A stretch of 64,000 bases of DNA from NCBI RefSeq assembly GCF_023716665.1, contig NZ_CP071860.1, positions 310,001 to 374,000 of the forward strand, written 5' to 3'. This stretch comes from Vibrio sp. SCSIO 43135. Its GTDB lineage: Bacteria; Pseudomonadota; Gammaproteobacteria; Enterobacterales; Vibrionaceae. Shown piece by piece: positions 8,613 through 17,870 of the stretch (position 1 is its first letter; each line of letters opens with the position of its first letter). The notes below the pieces were generated by a model. That model was not told the origin of the DNA, searched no databases, and worked only from the letters and a program-made list of their open reading frames with translations. Made by a program: the position numbers and the translations under genes.

Positions 8613-9905
8613 ATGAAAAACTTTAAGTTTTTACCAGTAACTTTAGCGGTGGCTACTTCGCTTGCTTCTGCCTCTGCACTTGCCGCTGACGCAGATATCT
8701 CTGAACTAGAGCAACGTATTCAAGAACTTGAATCTAAGATTGTTGAAATTGATTACGTTAATGACCAGCAGCAAGCGGTGTTAACACCAGATACACCTGT
8801 GCCAGAAGGTATCATCTTCTCGGGTTATGCTCGTTACGGAGCTCACTACTCCTCGGGTGATAACCGTTATGTTGAAGTTGGTAGTTCAGGGCGTTCATTG
8901 GGTCGCTTAGGTAACGAAGCGAATGGTGGTGAAGTTCAGTTCGCTAAGATCTTCCAAGCAGATAGCGGTGCAAAGTGGGACATCGTGTTCATGGTTGATG
9001 ATTGGAACAACGACCAGTGGGGATCTTCAGGCGGGGTTAACCTGAAAAAAATGTACGCTGGTGTGACCAACATTTTTGAAAGCCAGCCTGAGCTTTACAT
9101 GTGGGCTGGTCGCGATTTCCACCAACGTCCTCAACAAGGTTTGAATGATTACTTCTGGATGTCTCATGATGGTCAGGGTGCCGGTTTCAACAACCTGAAC
9201 CTAGGTGGCGCTAAACTGGATATGGGCTTTGTTGGCGCAGTAGACAGCGCTGAAGGTGCTCTAGGTAACGACTCTGGCCGTTATGCGATTACCTCTAAAC
9301 TGCATGGCATTGACCTAGGTATTGGTAACCTCGACCTGTACGCAAACTATGGTTTTGCCTCAGATGAAGCGAACTCGGCATCTGATCCGAACGTGAGCGA
9401 TGAGACAGCATGGCAAGTTGGTGCTGTGATGGGCTTAGGCGATTCGAATAAGCTTGTTATGAAGTACGGTGACGGCGCAGATAACTCAGTATTTGAGCTT
9501 CAAGGTGATGACTACAAGGTCACTTATGTAAGTCTTGAAGGTGGCTACGGTGCTACCGACCAATTCATCATTGATTACTTAGTCTCATACAAAAACTTCT
9601 CAGGTACGGACACTGACGAGAAGAGCGAATACGCGGGTATCGTTCGTCCACAATATCAATGGGATGAAGTGCACTCGACTTGGTTAGAAGCGGGTTACGC
9701 AATGGAAGATTTCGACGACGGTAGCGAGAAAAATGGTTGGAAAGTCACGCTTTCTCAAAACGTGTCGCTGGGTGGTCTGCCGTGGAGCCGTCCAATGTTG
9801 CGCTTCTACACCACGGTTGGCGATGTAGAAACGAAAGGACCGAGCACAGATACAGTAACGGCGGATACCGTAACTGTGGGCGCAATGTTCGAGGCTTGGT
9901 GGTAA
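8613..9905 (+). CDS. LamB-family carbohydrate outer-membrane porin
   Basis: A 430-residue protein with a 24-residue signal peptide (ASALA/AD) and then a short predicted coiled coil (ISELEQRIQELESKIVEI), as seen in several LamB-type sugar porins. The barrel includes FSGYARYGAHYSSG, AGRDFHQRPQQGLNDYFW and DGQGAGFNNLNLGGAKLD, which match the maltoporin fold (the AGRxFxQR and GxGAGxxN regions). It ends in an aromatic residue (EAWW), as outer-membrane barrels do. It should pass oligosaccharides into the periplasm. With LacI-type operators upstream and a beta-glucoside ABC operon 7 kb away, I infer a role in beta-glucan oligomer uptake rather than maltodextrin. Substrate is not shown by the sequence. 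Confidence 0.88.
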   Translation: MKNFKFLPVTLAVATSLASASALAADADISELEQRIQELESKIVEIDYVNDQQQAVLTPDTPVPEGIIFSGYARYGAHYSSGDNRYVEVGSSGRSLGRLGNEANGGEVQFAKIFQADSGAKWDIVFMVDDWNNDQWGSSGGVNLKKMYAGVTNIFESQPELYMWAGRDFHQRPQQGLNDYFWMSHDGQGAGFNNLNLGGAKLDMGFVGAVDSAEGALGNDSGRYAITSKLHGIDLGIGNLDLYANYGFASDEANSASDPNVSDETAWQVGAVMGLGDSNKLVMKYGDGADNSVFELQGDDYKVTYVSLEGGYGATDQFIIDYLVSYKNFSGTDTDEKSEYAGIVRPQYQWDEVHSTWLEAGYAMEDFDDGSEKNGWKVTLSQNVSLGGLPWSRPMLRFYTTVGDVETKGPSTDTVTADTVTVGAMFEAWW

Positions 9906-9943
9906 GCCGAGCAACCCCAATAGTTTAATTAACTGTCCATATT

Positions 9944-9972
9944 TGGCCCCTAAAGGCAGATTTTTGGGGCCA
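9944..9972 (+). other. Hairpin in the porin 3' region
   Basis: TGGCCCC (9944-9950) pairs with GGGGCCA (9966-9972) around a 15-nt loop. There is no T-run; a proper terminator lies 50 bp further on. Possibly protects the porin mRNA 3' end. Confidence 0.45.
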
Positions 9973-10024
9973 CATTTACCTACCAGTATTAACTCCAAAG
10001 CCGCAAGGCTTATAGAAACAGTTT

Positions 10025-10050
10025 TGGGCACAGCTAGTGCCCATTTTTTT
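10025..10050 (+). terminator. Terminator between porin and chemoreceptor
   Basis: TGGGCA (10025-10030) pairs with TGCCCA (10038-10043) around a 7-nt loop, followed by seven T. It ends the porin transcript 24-30 bp before the chemoreceptor gene, so that gene may depend on read-through or on a promoter inside this region. Confidence 0.85.
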
Positions 10051-10079
10051 ACCATTCAGAATGACAGAGAGGTATGCGT

Positions 10080-12077
10080 ATGCTGCTTACTTCGTTAGTC
10101 TCCAGAGTCTATCTCGGTTTCTTTGTGTTGATTTCAATCATGTTGGGGTCAGCGTGGTTCTCCTTACAAAGCAGCCAAAATCTTACTGACCGCATGGAGT
10201 CCATGACACAAGAGTCGACGCCTCTAATGATGAAAACAGCGGGTCTCACGATCGACTTTTTGAACATCAACCGTAGCTTAACGCCATATTTATCCGCGAT
10301 GTATATCGATGAACTCGAGCCGCTACAAACAAATATTGAACAAAATATCACGCGCTACAAGCAGCAGTTAACGTGGTTTGAAAGTGTTGCCAGCCGCGAC
10401 GAGAATGTAAAGCAGCAACTGCCAGACTTACTTAATGAGGGGCAAGACGTACTGGTCAGGATTGAACGTGTTTTGGCACAGTATGTTGACTACCTCGATG
10501 CCAAAGATCTGGATTTGTATCAGCAGACTCAATTTCAGTCACTAGCCGCCCAGCTTAACAGCAACCTAGTGTCGGGTATTGCTCGAGCAGAAAGCAATGA
10601 GGAGCGAGAGGCGGTTGAGCATGCGTTGTCGCAAGTCGCTTTGTTAGTTGGCGAAGTTAACGAAGCTTTCACCCAGCAAGATATGATCGAACTCCGCTCA
10701 GCAGAGCGCCGATTTAACACCAGAAAAGAACGTTTTTCTGAGGCTATCAATAGGCTGAAAAAGGAAGCGGGCAAAACACACCAAAACAGCGAACACGCAT
10801 TATCTTTGCTGGAGAAACACGCTTTTACAGACACAGGAGCGGTCGCTTTGCATATTGCTTCAGTATCACTTTATGAATCTCTTGGGTTACAGAGGCAAGA
10901 GTTAGAGCAGGCGATCGACAAGCAGCTCGGTCATATTGATGCATTGTCAAACTATGCGGCAGAGACGTCCAATAAACTGTATACGGAGTCATCAAGCTTG
11001 TCTGCGCAAACTCGTGTGGCGCTCATTTCTGTATCTGTGTTATCTGTCATCATTGCAGCGGGTATTGGCGTGAGTACTGCGAATCTTATTCGAAGGCCAA
11101 GCAAGCAGCTACAGCAAGCGCTGAGCAAGGTAGCCGATAAGGATCTGTCTTCAACGGTGGATTACAGCGCAAAAAATGAATTTGGTATGGTGGCGAGCAA
11201 GGTTAACTTAGTGATTGAACACCTTTCGCTGATGATTAAGCAGATGCGTCACTCAGCGAAAGAGCTTAATAGTGCTTCATTAGAGAATCAGAACACCAGT
11301 GACGCGCTAAGTGATGCTATTACCGAACAAACGTCGCAGACTATTTTGGTCGCGACAGCGATGGAAGAGATTGAATGTTCGGTAAGCGAAATTGCTAACT
11401 CAGCAAACGAAACCTTGTCGATTGTGACTGGAGCGGTCGAACGATCGAGCTGTGGGCAATCCTTTATGCAGGAGAACGTTGACATGTTGGGCCTGTTGTC
11501 TGCCCGTTTAAATGAGTCGACAGAGACGATTCATCTGTTGGAGAAAGAGAGCGCCAGTATAGAGTCGATATTAGAAGTCATTTCTGGCATATCCGAACAG
11601 ACAAACTTACTTGCTCTCAATGCAGCGATCGAGGCTGCACGAGCTGGTGAGCAAGGGCGCGGTTTCTCGGTGGTTGCTGATGAAGTTCGCGTGTTAGCGG
11701 CCAAAACAACCGCGAGTACTCAAGAGATTCAAAACAAGATTGAGCAGTTGCAACAACGCTCTAAATTGGCGGTGAACCAAATTACTCAATGTGTGGGTGA
11801 TATGGCTGGCTGTGTGACTCAGACCGATCAAGTAAGCCACTCTTTATCCGATGTACATTCCTTGTTGAATCAAGTTGAGGACCGCAGTCATCAAATAGCA
11901 TCCGCGACGACTCAGCACCAATCGGTCGCGTCTGAAGTGACGAAAAATGTCAGCCAAATTCATGCACTGGCTGAACAGAATCGTGCTAGGGCAGAGCGTT
12001 TGGCGAAGCAAGGTGCGCAATTAGAACGGATGGCTGAAAAACAATCAGATCTTACTCAAGCATTTAAGCTCGTTTGA
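10080..12077 (+). CDS. Methyl-accepting chemotaxis protein
   Basis: I choose ATG 10080 because GAGAGG at 10067-10072 is correctly spaced for it; an ATG at 10074 is only one base away from that site. The protein has about 665 residues. TM1 (~8-30) is followed by a mostly helical periplasmic domain (~31-310), TM2 (~312-335), a HAMP domain, and the cytoplasmic signalling domain. The highly conserved tip is present as [20 protein letters not shown] with [15 protein letters not shown] after it. It would signal through CheW/CheA to the flagellar motor. Its position after the sugar porin suggests sensing of the same sugar, directly or through the binding protein; this is inference. Confidence 0.93.
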   Translation: MLLTSLVSRVYLGFFVLISIMLGSAWFSLQSSQNLTDRMESMTQESTPLMMKTAGLTIDFLNINRSLTPYLSAMYIDELEPLQTNIEQNITRYKQQLTWFESVASRDENVKQQLPDLLNEGQDVLVRIERVLAQYVDYLDAKDLDLYQQTQFQSLAAQLNSNLVSGIARAESNEEREAVEHALSQVALLVGEVNEAFTQQDMIELRSAERRFNTRKERFSEAINRLKKEAGKTHQNSEHALSLLEKHAFTDTGAVALHIASVSLYESLGLQRQELEQAIDKQLGHIDALSNYAAETSNKLYTESSSLSAQTRVALISVSVLSVIIAAGIGVSTANLIRRPSKQLQQALSKVADKDLSSTVDYSAKNEFGMVASKVNLVIEHLSLMIKQMRHSAKELNSASLENQNTSDALSDAITEQTSQTILVATAMEEIECSVSEIANSANETLSIVTGAVERSSCGQSFMQENVDMLGLLSARLNESTETIHLLEKESASIESILEVISGISEQTNLLALNAAIEAARAGEQGRGFSVVADEVRVLAAKTTASTQEIQNKIEQLQQRSKLAVNQITQCVGDMAGCVTQTDQVSHSLSDVHSLLNQVEDRSHQIASATTQHQSVASEVTKNVSQIHALAEQNRARAERLAKQGAQLERMAEKQSDLTQAFKLV

Positions 12078-12122
12078 TTGTGGTGGGTGTTTACCATGCT
12101 ATGCGTGGTAGATGCTTACTTT

Positions 12123-13256
12123 TTAACAGTGCTTGGAGTGGGGAGAATTTTCCCACTTCTTAATTTTTTCTTCGAGGCCAAAGTGGCTAAGGAAGCCTTC
12201 ATCGATTGGCTTACCATTGACGATACAACTGGCGATATACACCGCACCTCCCGGTCCAAAGGAGTGTTGTATGAGCTTTTCAGGATCGTCGTGAAGCAAC
12301 ACATTTTCGATGATGGGTAACGGGAATCCCCAAAAGTGCAGTAGGTACCCGCCAAGTTGAGCCGATTTAGTTTGGAATAAGTAGGTTTCTAGGTGGGTTT
12401 TATCGTCCCCTTTAGTTTTGGGATTTAAATAGGCGCTCATTAGGTCTGGAGCGATCTTCATGCGAACGTATTCGCCGATACGATGCAAAATACCAACTAA
12501 GAATGTTGTGTCCTTAATCTCTGGTTCTACCATTGAGGAGGCGAGTAAGGCAACACTCAAGCTGTGCTCTTGAATTTCTTCGAGTGGTTTGCTCGGCTCA
12601 TTTAAAGATAGTGAGTAAATTTCTAGCATGGCGATGATGTTAGTAACGATTTGGCTGCCTAAGCGAGTAATGGCTTCGGTGATGCTTTTAATCTCTTTAC
12701 GACCGCGAAACATCGCATTGTTGGATATATGAATGATTTTGGCACACATTGCCGGGTCTTGGCTGATGAGCTTTGCTACATCATGCATCGAAGAGTTCGG
12801 GGCTTCGAGCAGTCGTTTAACCTGAAAAAACAGTTTGGGTGTAATAGGCAAAGAGGTAATGGTACCAATCGCATTTTGGATCACTCGATCCGGAAACAGG
12901 GCTAGGATATCCGCGATGTGGTTGACTTCTTCTTTGATGACCGCAGGCTCACAAGGCTTCATGAAAGCCTGGTGCGCGAAGAACCCGCCTTTAATGGTAA
13001 TTTCTGGGTCGGAATAACCAGACAGTGACGCGCGGATAATGCCAGGGTAAAGCTTACTGACCTTTTCAAGTAATTCGGCACCGTCCATTCCAGGCATCAG
13101 CATGTCGGAGATAATCAAATCGACATCGTTCTCTTCCAAGAATGCAAGTGCATCAGTGCCGCTTTCTGCGGTATGAATCTTCCAGCGAGTCCCGAACAAT
13201 GCGCGCTTGAGCCCGTTTAGGATCATGCGCTCGTCATCAACTAATAGGATTCTCAT
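12123..13256 (-). CDS. Response regulator with HDOD output domain
   Basis: A 377-residue protein starting MRILLVDDERM. The start is set by a perfect AGGAGGT five bases upstream; the open frame beyond it lies inside the kinase gene. The REC domain (1-120) has the acidic pair DD7-8, phospho-acceptor Asp51 (ISDMLMPGMDG) and the conserved Lys in the KPCE motif. An HDOD domain follows (~135-330; PITPKLFFQVKRLLEAPNSS, ISQDPAMCAKIIHISNNAMF), a non-catalytic relative of HD domains used in signalling. Its start overlaps the end of the kinase gene by 20 bp, so the two are co-expressed. No DNA-binding domain is seen, so output is probably protein-protein contact. Confidence 0.92.
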   Translation of the reverse strand: MRILLVDDERMILNGLKRALFGTRWKIHTAESGTDALAFLEENDVDLIISDMLMPGMDGAELLEKVSKLYPGIIRASLSGYSDPEITIKGGFFAHQAFMKPCEPAVIKEEVNHIADILALFPDRVIQNAIGTITSLPITPKLFFQVKRLLEAPNSSMHDVAKLISQDPAMCAKIIHISNNAMFRGRKEIKSITEAITRLGSQIVTNIIAMLEIYSLSLNEPSKPLEEIQEHSLSVALLASSMVEPEIKDTTFLVGILHRIGEYVRMKIAPDLMSAYLNPKTKGDDKTHLETYLFQTKSAQLGGYLLHFWGFPLPIIENVLLHDDPEKLIQHSFGPGGAVYIASCIVNGKPIDEGFLSHFGLEEKIKKWENSPHSKHC

Positions 13257-15273
13257 CGACGACCTCCTGCTCCGACTGCGCACTTTGGTTATTGAGCGGC
13301 AATTTGATGGTAAATGTGGTGCCTTCTCCCGGTGTTGTGTCGGTTTGAATGAGGCCGCCGTGAAGTTCAACAATGCATGAATACGCGAGGTTCAAACCTT
13401 GACCAGTGCCTTTGCCAACGTCTTTGGTGGTAAAGAAAGGGTCGAAGATACGGTTGACGATTTTATCGGGGATCCCTGTCCCGTTGTCTTCAATTGTAAT
13501 AATAGCGTATTCGCTATCAGAGGATGTGGTGACCTTAATCAACCCTAATGTATCACTGTCGGAGAATTTTTCTTCGATGGCGTGAGCCGCGTTAATAATG
13601 AAGTTAAGTATAACTTGGTTAAACTCGTCTCGATAACATGGGATGGCAGGTAGGCTCGAATCAAAATCTGTTTCTACTTTCGCCACATACCGCCACTCGC
13701 TTCGTGCAATTGTCACGGTTGATTCAATGGCTTCTGTAATATCCACTTGTTGCATTTCGTGATTGCTAGAGTGTGAGAATGACTTCATAGCACGAACAAT
13801 CTTGCTGATGCGTTGCAGGCCTTCTAGGGATTGGTCAAGTGCGAGTGGTATTTCCTCGGCAACAAAATCTAGATCGTTTTCCTCTATGATGCCAATGACT
13901 TCAGTGGGGTAGTTGTCGTTCGGCTCTTTGGTTGACTGTTCGCTGAGTGTTTTGATTGCCGAAATAGCTGTTAAGCAGCTCTGGAACGCGTCTTTAAGAA
14001 ACACCGTATTATCAGACACATACTGTGTTGGCGTGTTGATTTCATGAGCGATACCCGCCGCCAGTTGCCCCATTGATTCAAGTTTTTGAGCTTGTCTAAG
14101 TTGTTGTTCGAGCTCCAAGCGAGCTGAGATATCACGAACGACGCAGTTGAACAGTGTTTTACCGTCATGTTGGAGAGACATGGTAGAGAGGCTGACTTCA
14201 ATGGGGAAAGAGTTCCCATTATGTTTTATGCCTTCCATGGTTAGATTGCTACGGTGTTCGTGTTCCGATTGGGCACTGTTGTTCAAAGATTGCTTATCGA
14301 AAGAGGGCATTAAATCTTCCAGGTTTTTTCCCTTGGTCTCAGATTCTTCAAAACCGAACATGTTAAGCCCAGTTAGATTAATGCTGTCGATAATGCCATT
14401 GCTATCAACGATGATAAGACCATCTGCCAAGTTGTTTACGATGTCTTTCTCACGGCTTAAGCTGGCCTCCAATGTAGATTCTGCCGCCTGCAGACGACTA
14501 TCGACGATTGAACACAGTACGGTAGCAGCGAAAATGATCACAACGAAGAAAGCGACGACTAACGCAATCGATAGGGTGTTGCTCATGTGCTCACCCATCA
14601 TGCCCATCTCATGACTCGCGTAGAAACTCACCGCGGTCATTGCAGTGTAGTGCATTCCCGCTACTGATATTCCCATAACGGTTGCAACCAGAATCCGTCT
14701 GAACAAGTTGTCGTTATGGTATTGGTGTTGCAGCTTTATCAAGTAAATGGCTATAGAAGCAAAAATAAAGGCCACGACGATAGACAGTAAAAACAAGCCA
14801 AAACTGTAAACCATCAGCACATCCATTTGCATCGCTTCCATGCCGATGTAGTGCATGCTGCCGATACCTAACGCTAGGCATAGAGCGCTAACTAGCATGT
14901 CGATCAAAGTGAACTGTTGTCTATAAAGTATTTGGAAGGCAAAGAAAGCGCCGATGATCGGTGGAAACAATGACAGGATTGTGAGTGTGGAATCGTAAGA
15001 CATTGGCATTGGGATCATAAACGCCAGCATGCCTGTAAAGTGCATTGCCCACACCCCGAGACCGAATACAATACTGCCGAACACACGCCACAGCTGGACG
15101 GTTTTTGGGGTGTTGGAGTACCACATTCGCTCGATAACAATCAGGCTGGAATAGGCCGCCATGCTGGATACTAGTACGGAAAGGATCACTAACGAGATCG
15201 TAAATTCACCGTGGAGCAGAGTGTATTGTGTCTCATCGACAGTTTGGAATCGCCAAAATTCAAACATAGCCAC
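13237..15273 (-). CDS. MHYT-domain sensor histidine kinase with PAS domain
   Basis: About 678 residues. GTG at 15273 is preceded by AAGGA at good spacing; ATG at 15267 is an alternative. The membrane domain has seven helices carrying three MHYT-type motifs: MHFTGM (~77), MHYIGM (~139) and MHYTAM (~205). This sensor fold was proposed to bind copper for sensing diatomic gases or redox state. A PAS domain (~275-390) precedes the HisKA H-box with His410 (GIAHEINTPTQYV). HATPase_c has NFIINAAHAIE, DNGTGIPD and GKGTGQGLNLAYS. No receiver domain is fused; the flanking regulators at 12123 and 15327 are the likely partners. Confidence 0.93.
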   Translation of the reverse strand: MAMFEFWRFQTVDETQYTLLHGEFTISLVILSVLVSSMAAYSSLIVIERMWYSNTPKTVQLWRVFGSIVFGLGVWAMHFTGMLAFMIPMPMSYDSTLTILSLFPPIIGAFFAFQILYRQQFTLIDMLVSALCLALGIGSMHYIGMEAMQMDVLMVYSFGLFLLSIVVAFIFASIAIYLIKLQHQYHNDNLFRRILVATVMGISVAGMHYTAMTAVSFYASHEMGMMGEHMSNTLSIALVVAFFVVIIFAATVLCSIVDSRLQAAESTLEASLSREKDIVNNLADGLIIVDSNGIIDSINLTGLNMFGFEESETKGKNLEDLMPSFDKQSLNNSAQSEHEHRSNLTMEGIKHNGNSFPIEVSLSTMSLQHDGKTLFNCVVRDISARLELEQQLRQAQKLESMGQLAAGIAHEINTPTQYVSDNTVFLKDAFQSCLTAISAIKTLSEQSTKEPNDNYPTEVIGIIEENDLDFVAEEIPLALDQSLEGLQRISKIVRAMKSFSHSSNHEMQQVDITEAIESTVTIARSEWRYVAKVETDFDSSLPAIPCYRDEFNQVILNFIINAAHAIEEKFSDSDTLGLIKVTTSSDSEYAIITIEDNGTGIPDKIVNRIFDPFFTTKDVGKGTGQGLNLAYSCIVELHGGLIQTDTTPGEGTTFTIKLPLNNQSAQSEQEVVDENPIS

Positions 15274-15326
15274 TTTCTTCCTTGAAACATAAAGCGAGCC
15301 TACGGTTAATCGCAGGCTGACTGACG

Positions 15327-16496
15327 TTAATGATTCGGTTGATTATTTTTATCTTGTTCTATTTCAGGCTCAACGAGTGATACTTCGACCTCGCCTGATA
15401 TCGCTCGGTTTTCTAAGCAGTGACGGATAATGTTCATCAGCGCACTGGTTACTTGCTGGCCTTGTCTAGCCACTAACTGTCCGCGTGCTGTTCGGATCTC
15501 GCCTTCAATGATCATGCTCGGATTAAGCCTTTCCAATTCAACCATTAATTTAGGCTGTTCTAGTTCAAGCGTACTTTTGAAAGCAGCAAGCAGAGTTGGG
15601 TCGTAGAAATCACGTTGCTCTTCCAACGTGTTGGTCGCTTCCAGACTAGAGAATCCACTGCGCTCCAAACGGGTGTAGTCACAAACGATTTTGAGCATCC
15701 TAGCGCCAAGCGGAATGTCCTGCCCTTTAACTTCGTCATAGGGGATACCTTCACCGTTAAAGCACTTTTGCTGATACAAAATCGTTTTGGCAACGCCTTC
15801 CATTCGAGGTATCTGACGCAACAAATCGGAGGCTAAACAGGGGTGCTGATCAAATAGCTGACGGTCTTCTTCAGTTTCAGCGTTCCCTTCACTCATGTTT
15901 TTTAGGCTACTTTCTGGGAAGATGATGTAACCCAGTTGCGACAGTTGGACCATAGGCTCAAAGCTCCAATGTTTTTTTAAATCAATGGCTTTGGCTAACT
16001 GGCGCATATGGTGGTGAATTCGATTGCTGTGGTCGTTGATTTCGGGGCTGGTGAGTGACATCACTTCCGACAACACGTTAATCACACCTTTTAGCGTTTT
16101 GTTGAGCAGCACTTTCTCGGCCACGATTAAGTCATATTGTCGGATGGCGGACTCAATGTAGACCAAGAGCTCAGGAGGAGAGCACGGTTTGTTGATAAAG
16201 CGAAATACGTCGCCTAGGTTCACGGCATCCACTGCGGTTTTCTGGTCGGCGTTTCCGGTAAACATCATTCGCACCGTATCGGGAGAAATCTCTTTCACCA
16301 TTTGCAGCAATTCAAGGCCATTCATTTCCGGCATCTGCATGTCAGACACGATCACCGCGTATTGCTTCGAGCGTATTTTTTCTAGGGCTTCCTGCCCATT
16401 GTTGGCCAGTTCGATGTCAACTTGATTACGCAATGTTCGGCGAAATGAATTGAGAATGTTGATTTCGTCATCGACTAATAAAACTGGTTTTGTCAT
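15327..16496 (-). CDS. Response regulator with degenerate HD-GYP domain
   Basis: 389 residues starting MTKPVLLVDDEINIL. The REC domain has DD9-10, phospho-acceptor Asp52 (VSDMQMPEMNG) and the KPCSP motif. The C-terminal region follows the RpfG layout, but its catalytic residues are lost: QLGYIIFP stands where HDIGK is expected, and YQQKCFNGEGIPYDEVKGQDIPLGARML stands where the HHE...GYP signature is expected. It should therefore not hydrolyse c-di-GMP and may act as a binding or scaffold protein. It is the first gene of a minus-strand trio with the MHYT kinase and HDOD regulator, separated from the kinase by 53 bp. Confidence 0.9.
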   Translation of the reverse strand: MTKPVLLVDDEINILNSFRRTLRNQVDIELANNGQEALEKIRSKQYAVIVSDMQMPEMNGLELLQMVKEISPDTVRMMFTGNADQKTAVDAVNLGDVFRFINKPCSPPELLVYIESAIRQYDLIVAEKVLLNKTLKGVINVLSEVMSLTSPEINDHSNRIHHHMRQLAKAIDLKKHWSFEPMVQLSQLGYIIFPESSLKNMSEGNAETEEDRQLFDQHPCLASDLLRQIPRMEGVAKTILYQQKCFNGEGIPYDEVKGQDIPLGARMLKIVCDYTRLERSGFSSLEATNTLEEQRDFYDPTLLAAFKSTLELEQPKLMVELERLNPSMIIEGEIRTARGQLVARQGQQVTSALMNIIRHCLENRAISGEVEVSLVEPEIEQDKNNQPNH

Positions 16497-16670
16497 ATCC
16501 CTATACTCAACTAGTTGTATTACTTATATGAGTGTAGTCCAGCCAGAAGGTGATGATTTTAAAAAGATTACTTTTACCGAATCTTCCTTGTGTAATGTTC
16601 TCTTGCCACACTCGTACTGAGTGCTATTTGAACTTCAACCCTCTGACTCGCGACATCAGTTGCTTATCAA

Positions 16671-16718
16671 TTTCATGAAACAGTTTCATGGCATGAAATG
16701 AAACTGTCGCAGCTTTCA
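16671..16718 (+). promoter_or_regulatory. Overlapping LacI-type operator dyads before the sugar operon
   Basis: Several palindromes overlap here: TTTCATGAAA (16671-16680), TGAAACAGTTTCA (16676-16688), TTTCAT-GGC-ATGAAA (16684-16698), AGTTTCA/TGAAACT (16682-16688 with 16699-16705), and a looser TGAAACTG...CAGCTTTCA. They lie about 125-170 bp upstream of the LacI gene and are the densest dyad cluster in the window. Autoregulation of the lacI-led operon is the natural reading. The rest of 16497-16840 shows no gene. Confidence 0.6.
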
Positions 16719-16840
16719 ATCTTTGCTGATCTGCCAAATAAAGGCCGACCTTACTGTGACGATTCTCACGCAACCAGCGCCTAAATTTGGGAATACTCAC
16801 CATGTAAGCGGTTTCAAGTTGAAGATGTATTGAGGTTCCT

Positions 16841-17848
16841 TTGGCAACAATTAAGCACGTATCAGAGCATGCAGGTGTGTCTCAAGCGACAGTATCCAGA
16901 GTAATAAATGGTACTAGCCGTGTGAGCCACGACAAAAAGCTTAAAGTCGAAAAAGCAATCAAAGAGTTAGGTTATCGTCCTAATTCAATTGCTCAGGCAT
17001 TGGCTTCAAGCCGTACTGGTAGTGTTGGCATTGTCGTTCCGGAATTAGGCGGACCTTTCTTCTCGGGCATTTTGCACTGTATAGAAGAAAATCTGCGCCG
17101 CTTCGGGTATCACGCTGTGGTGACAGCTGGCTCAAATACGGAGCAGGGGCAGCGCGAGTCGGTGGAGTTTTTGTTAGGGCGTCGTGTTGATGCACTGATT
17201 CTTCACACTCAGCACCTTAGTGATGATTATTTAATTGCTTTGGAAGAGCAGGGGGTGCCAGTGGTTTTGGTGAACCGCTTTATTCCAGAGATGGCGTTAA
17301 GCTGCATTGATATTGATAACGAAGTTGGGGGCAAACTCGCGACTCAGTATCTACTGCAAATGGGGCATACCAAAATCGCGTGTATAACCGGACCACTCGA
17401 CAAGTCAGATGCACGGGGGCGTTTGCAAGGGTATCGAAGGGCTCTGGAAGAAGCGGGATTAGAGTACGACGAAGCATTGGTTTCAGAGGCGGGCTTCACT
17501 GAAGAAACCGGTGTGAGTGCGATGAAGAAGCTACTCAAGCGTGAATGTGAATTCACTGCAGTGTTTGCTTCTAACGATCATATGGCGTTTGGAGCGTTTG
17601 AAGTGCTGAAAAGTGAGGGGATTTCGGTTCCGCAGGATATCTCACTGATTGGCTTTGACAACATTCTATTCGCTCGTTATCTCACCCCAGGCTTAACCAC
17701 AATTAATTTCCCAATTGAGCTGATGAGCACAGAAGCGGTGCAGCTCACCATTCAAAAACTCAATAAAAATAAACGTGACGTGAATTTCAAACTCTCACCT
17801 TCACTTGTGGTGCGAAATTCGGTCAAGGACTTACTCAACACCCTATAA
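16841..17848 (+). CDS. LacI-family transcriptional regulator (sugar operon)
   Basis: 335 residues. The start is TTG at 16841 with GAGG at 16832-16835, and translation begins MATIKHVSEHAGVSQATVSRVINGTSRVS, a complete LacI helix-turn-helix with the hinge region (GYRPNSIAQALASSRTGSVGIVVPELGGPFFSG). A periplasmic-binding-protein-like effector domain follows (~60-330). The gene is 22 bp upstream of the ABC binding-protein gene and heads the operon to 26026, so it likely regulates its own operon through the dyads at 16671-16718. The inducer is probably a beta-glucoside. The rare TTG start may keep repressor level low. Confidence 0.93.
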   Translation: MATIKHVSEHAGVSQATVSRVINGTSRVSHDKKLKVEKAIKELGYRPNSIAQALASSRTGSVGIVVPELGGPFFSGILHCIEENLRRFGYHAVVTAGSNTEQGQRESVEFLLGRRVDALILHTQHLSDDYLIALEEQGVPVVLVNRFIPEMALSCIDIDNEVGGKLATQYLLQMGHTKIACITGPLDKSDARGRLQGYRRALEEAGLEYDEALVSEAGFTEETGVSAMKKLLKRECEFTAVFASNDHMAFGAFEVLKSEGISVPQDISLIGFDNILFARYLTPGLTTINFPIELMSTEAVQLTIQKLNKNKRDVNFKLSPSLVVRNSVKDLLNTL

Positions 17849-17870
17849 AAATGATTATTAAGGATAAAAC

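Noticed and set aside
10014..10026. AGAAACAGTTTTG as a LacI operator before the chemoreceptor
   Set aside because: Only 10 of 13 positions fit TGAAACAGTTTCA, and it runs into the terminator at 10025.
12092..12122. Terminator between the chemoreceptor and the HDOD regulator
   Set aside because: The stem (TACCATGC/GCGTGGTA) has a mismatch and a 3-nt loop, and the T-run is offset; too weak to annotate.
12078..12320. An 80-codon plus-strand frame after the chemoreceptor
   Set aside because: It overlaps the 3' end of the HDOD regulator on the other strand and has no ribosome site or domain.
13257..13373. N-terminal extension of the HDOD response regulator
   Set aside because: The REC domain begins at MRILLVDDE, with a perfect AGGAGGT before 13256; the extension lies in the kinase gene's coding region.
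14147..14614. A 155-codon open frame antisense to the MHYT kinase gene
   Set aside because: No recognisable domain or ribosome site; explained by codon bias of the real gene on the other strand.
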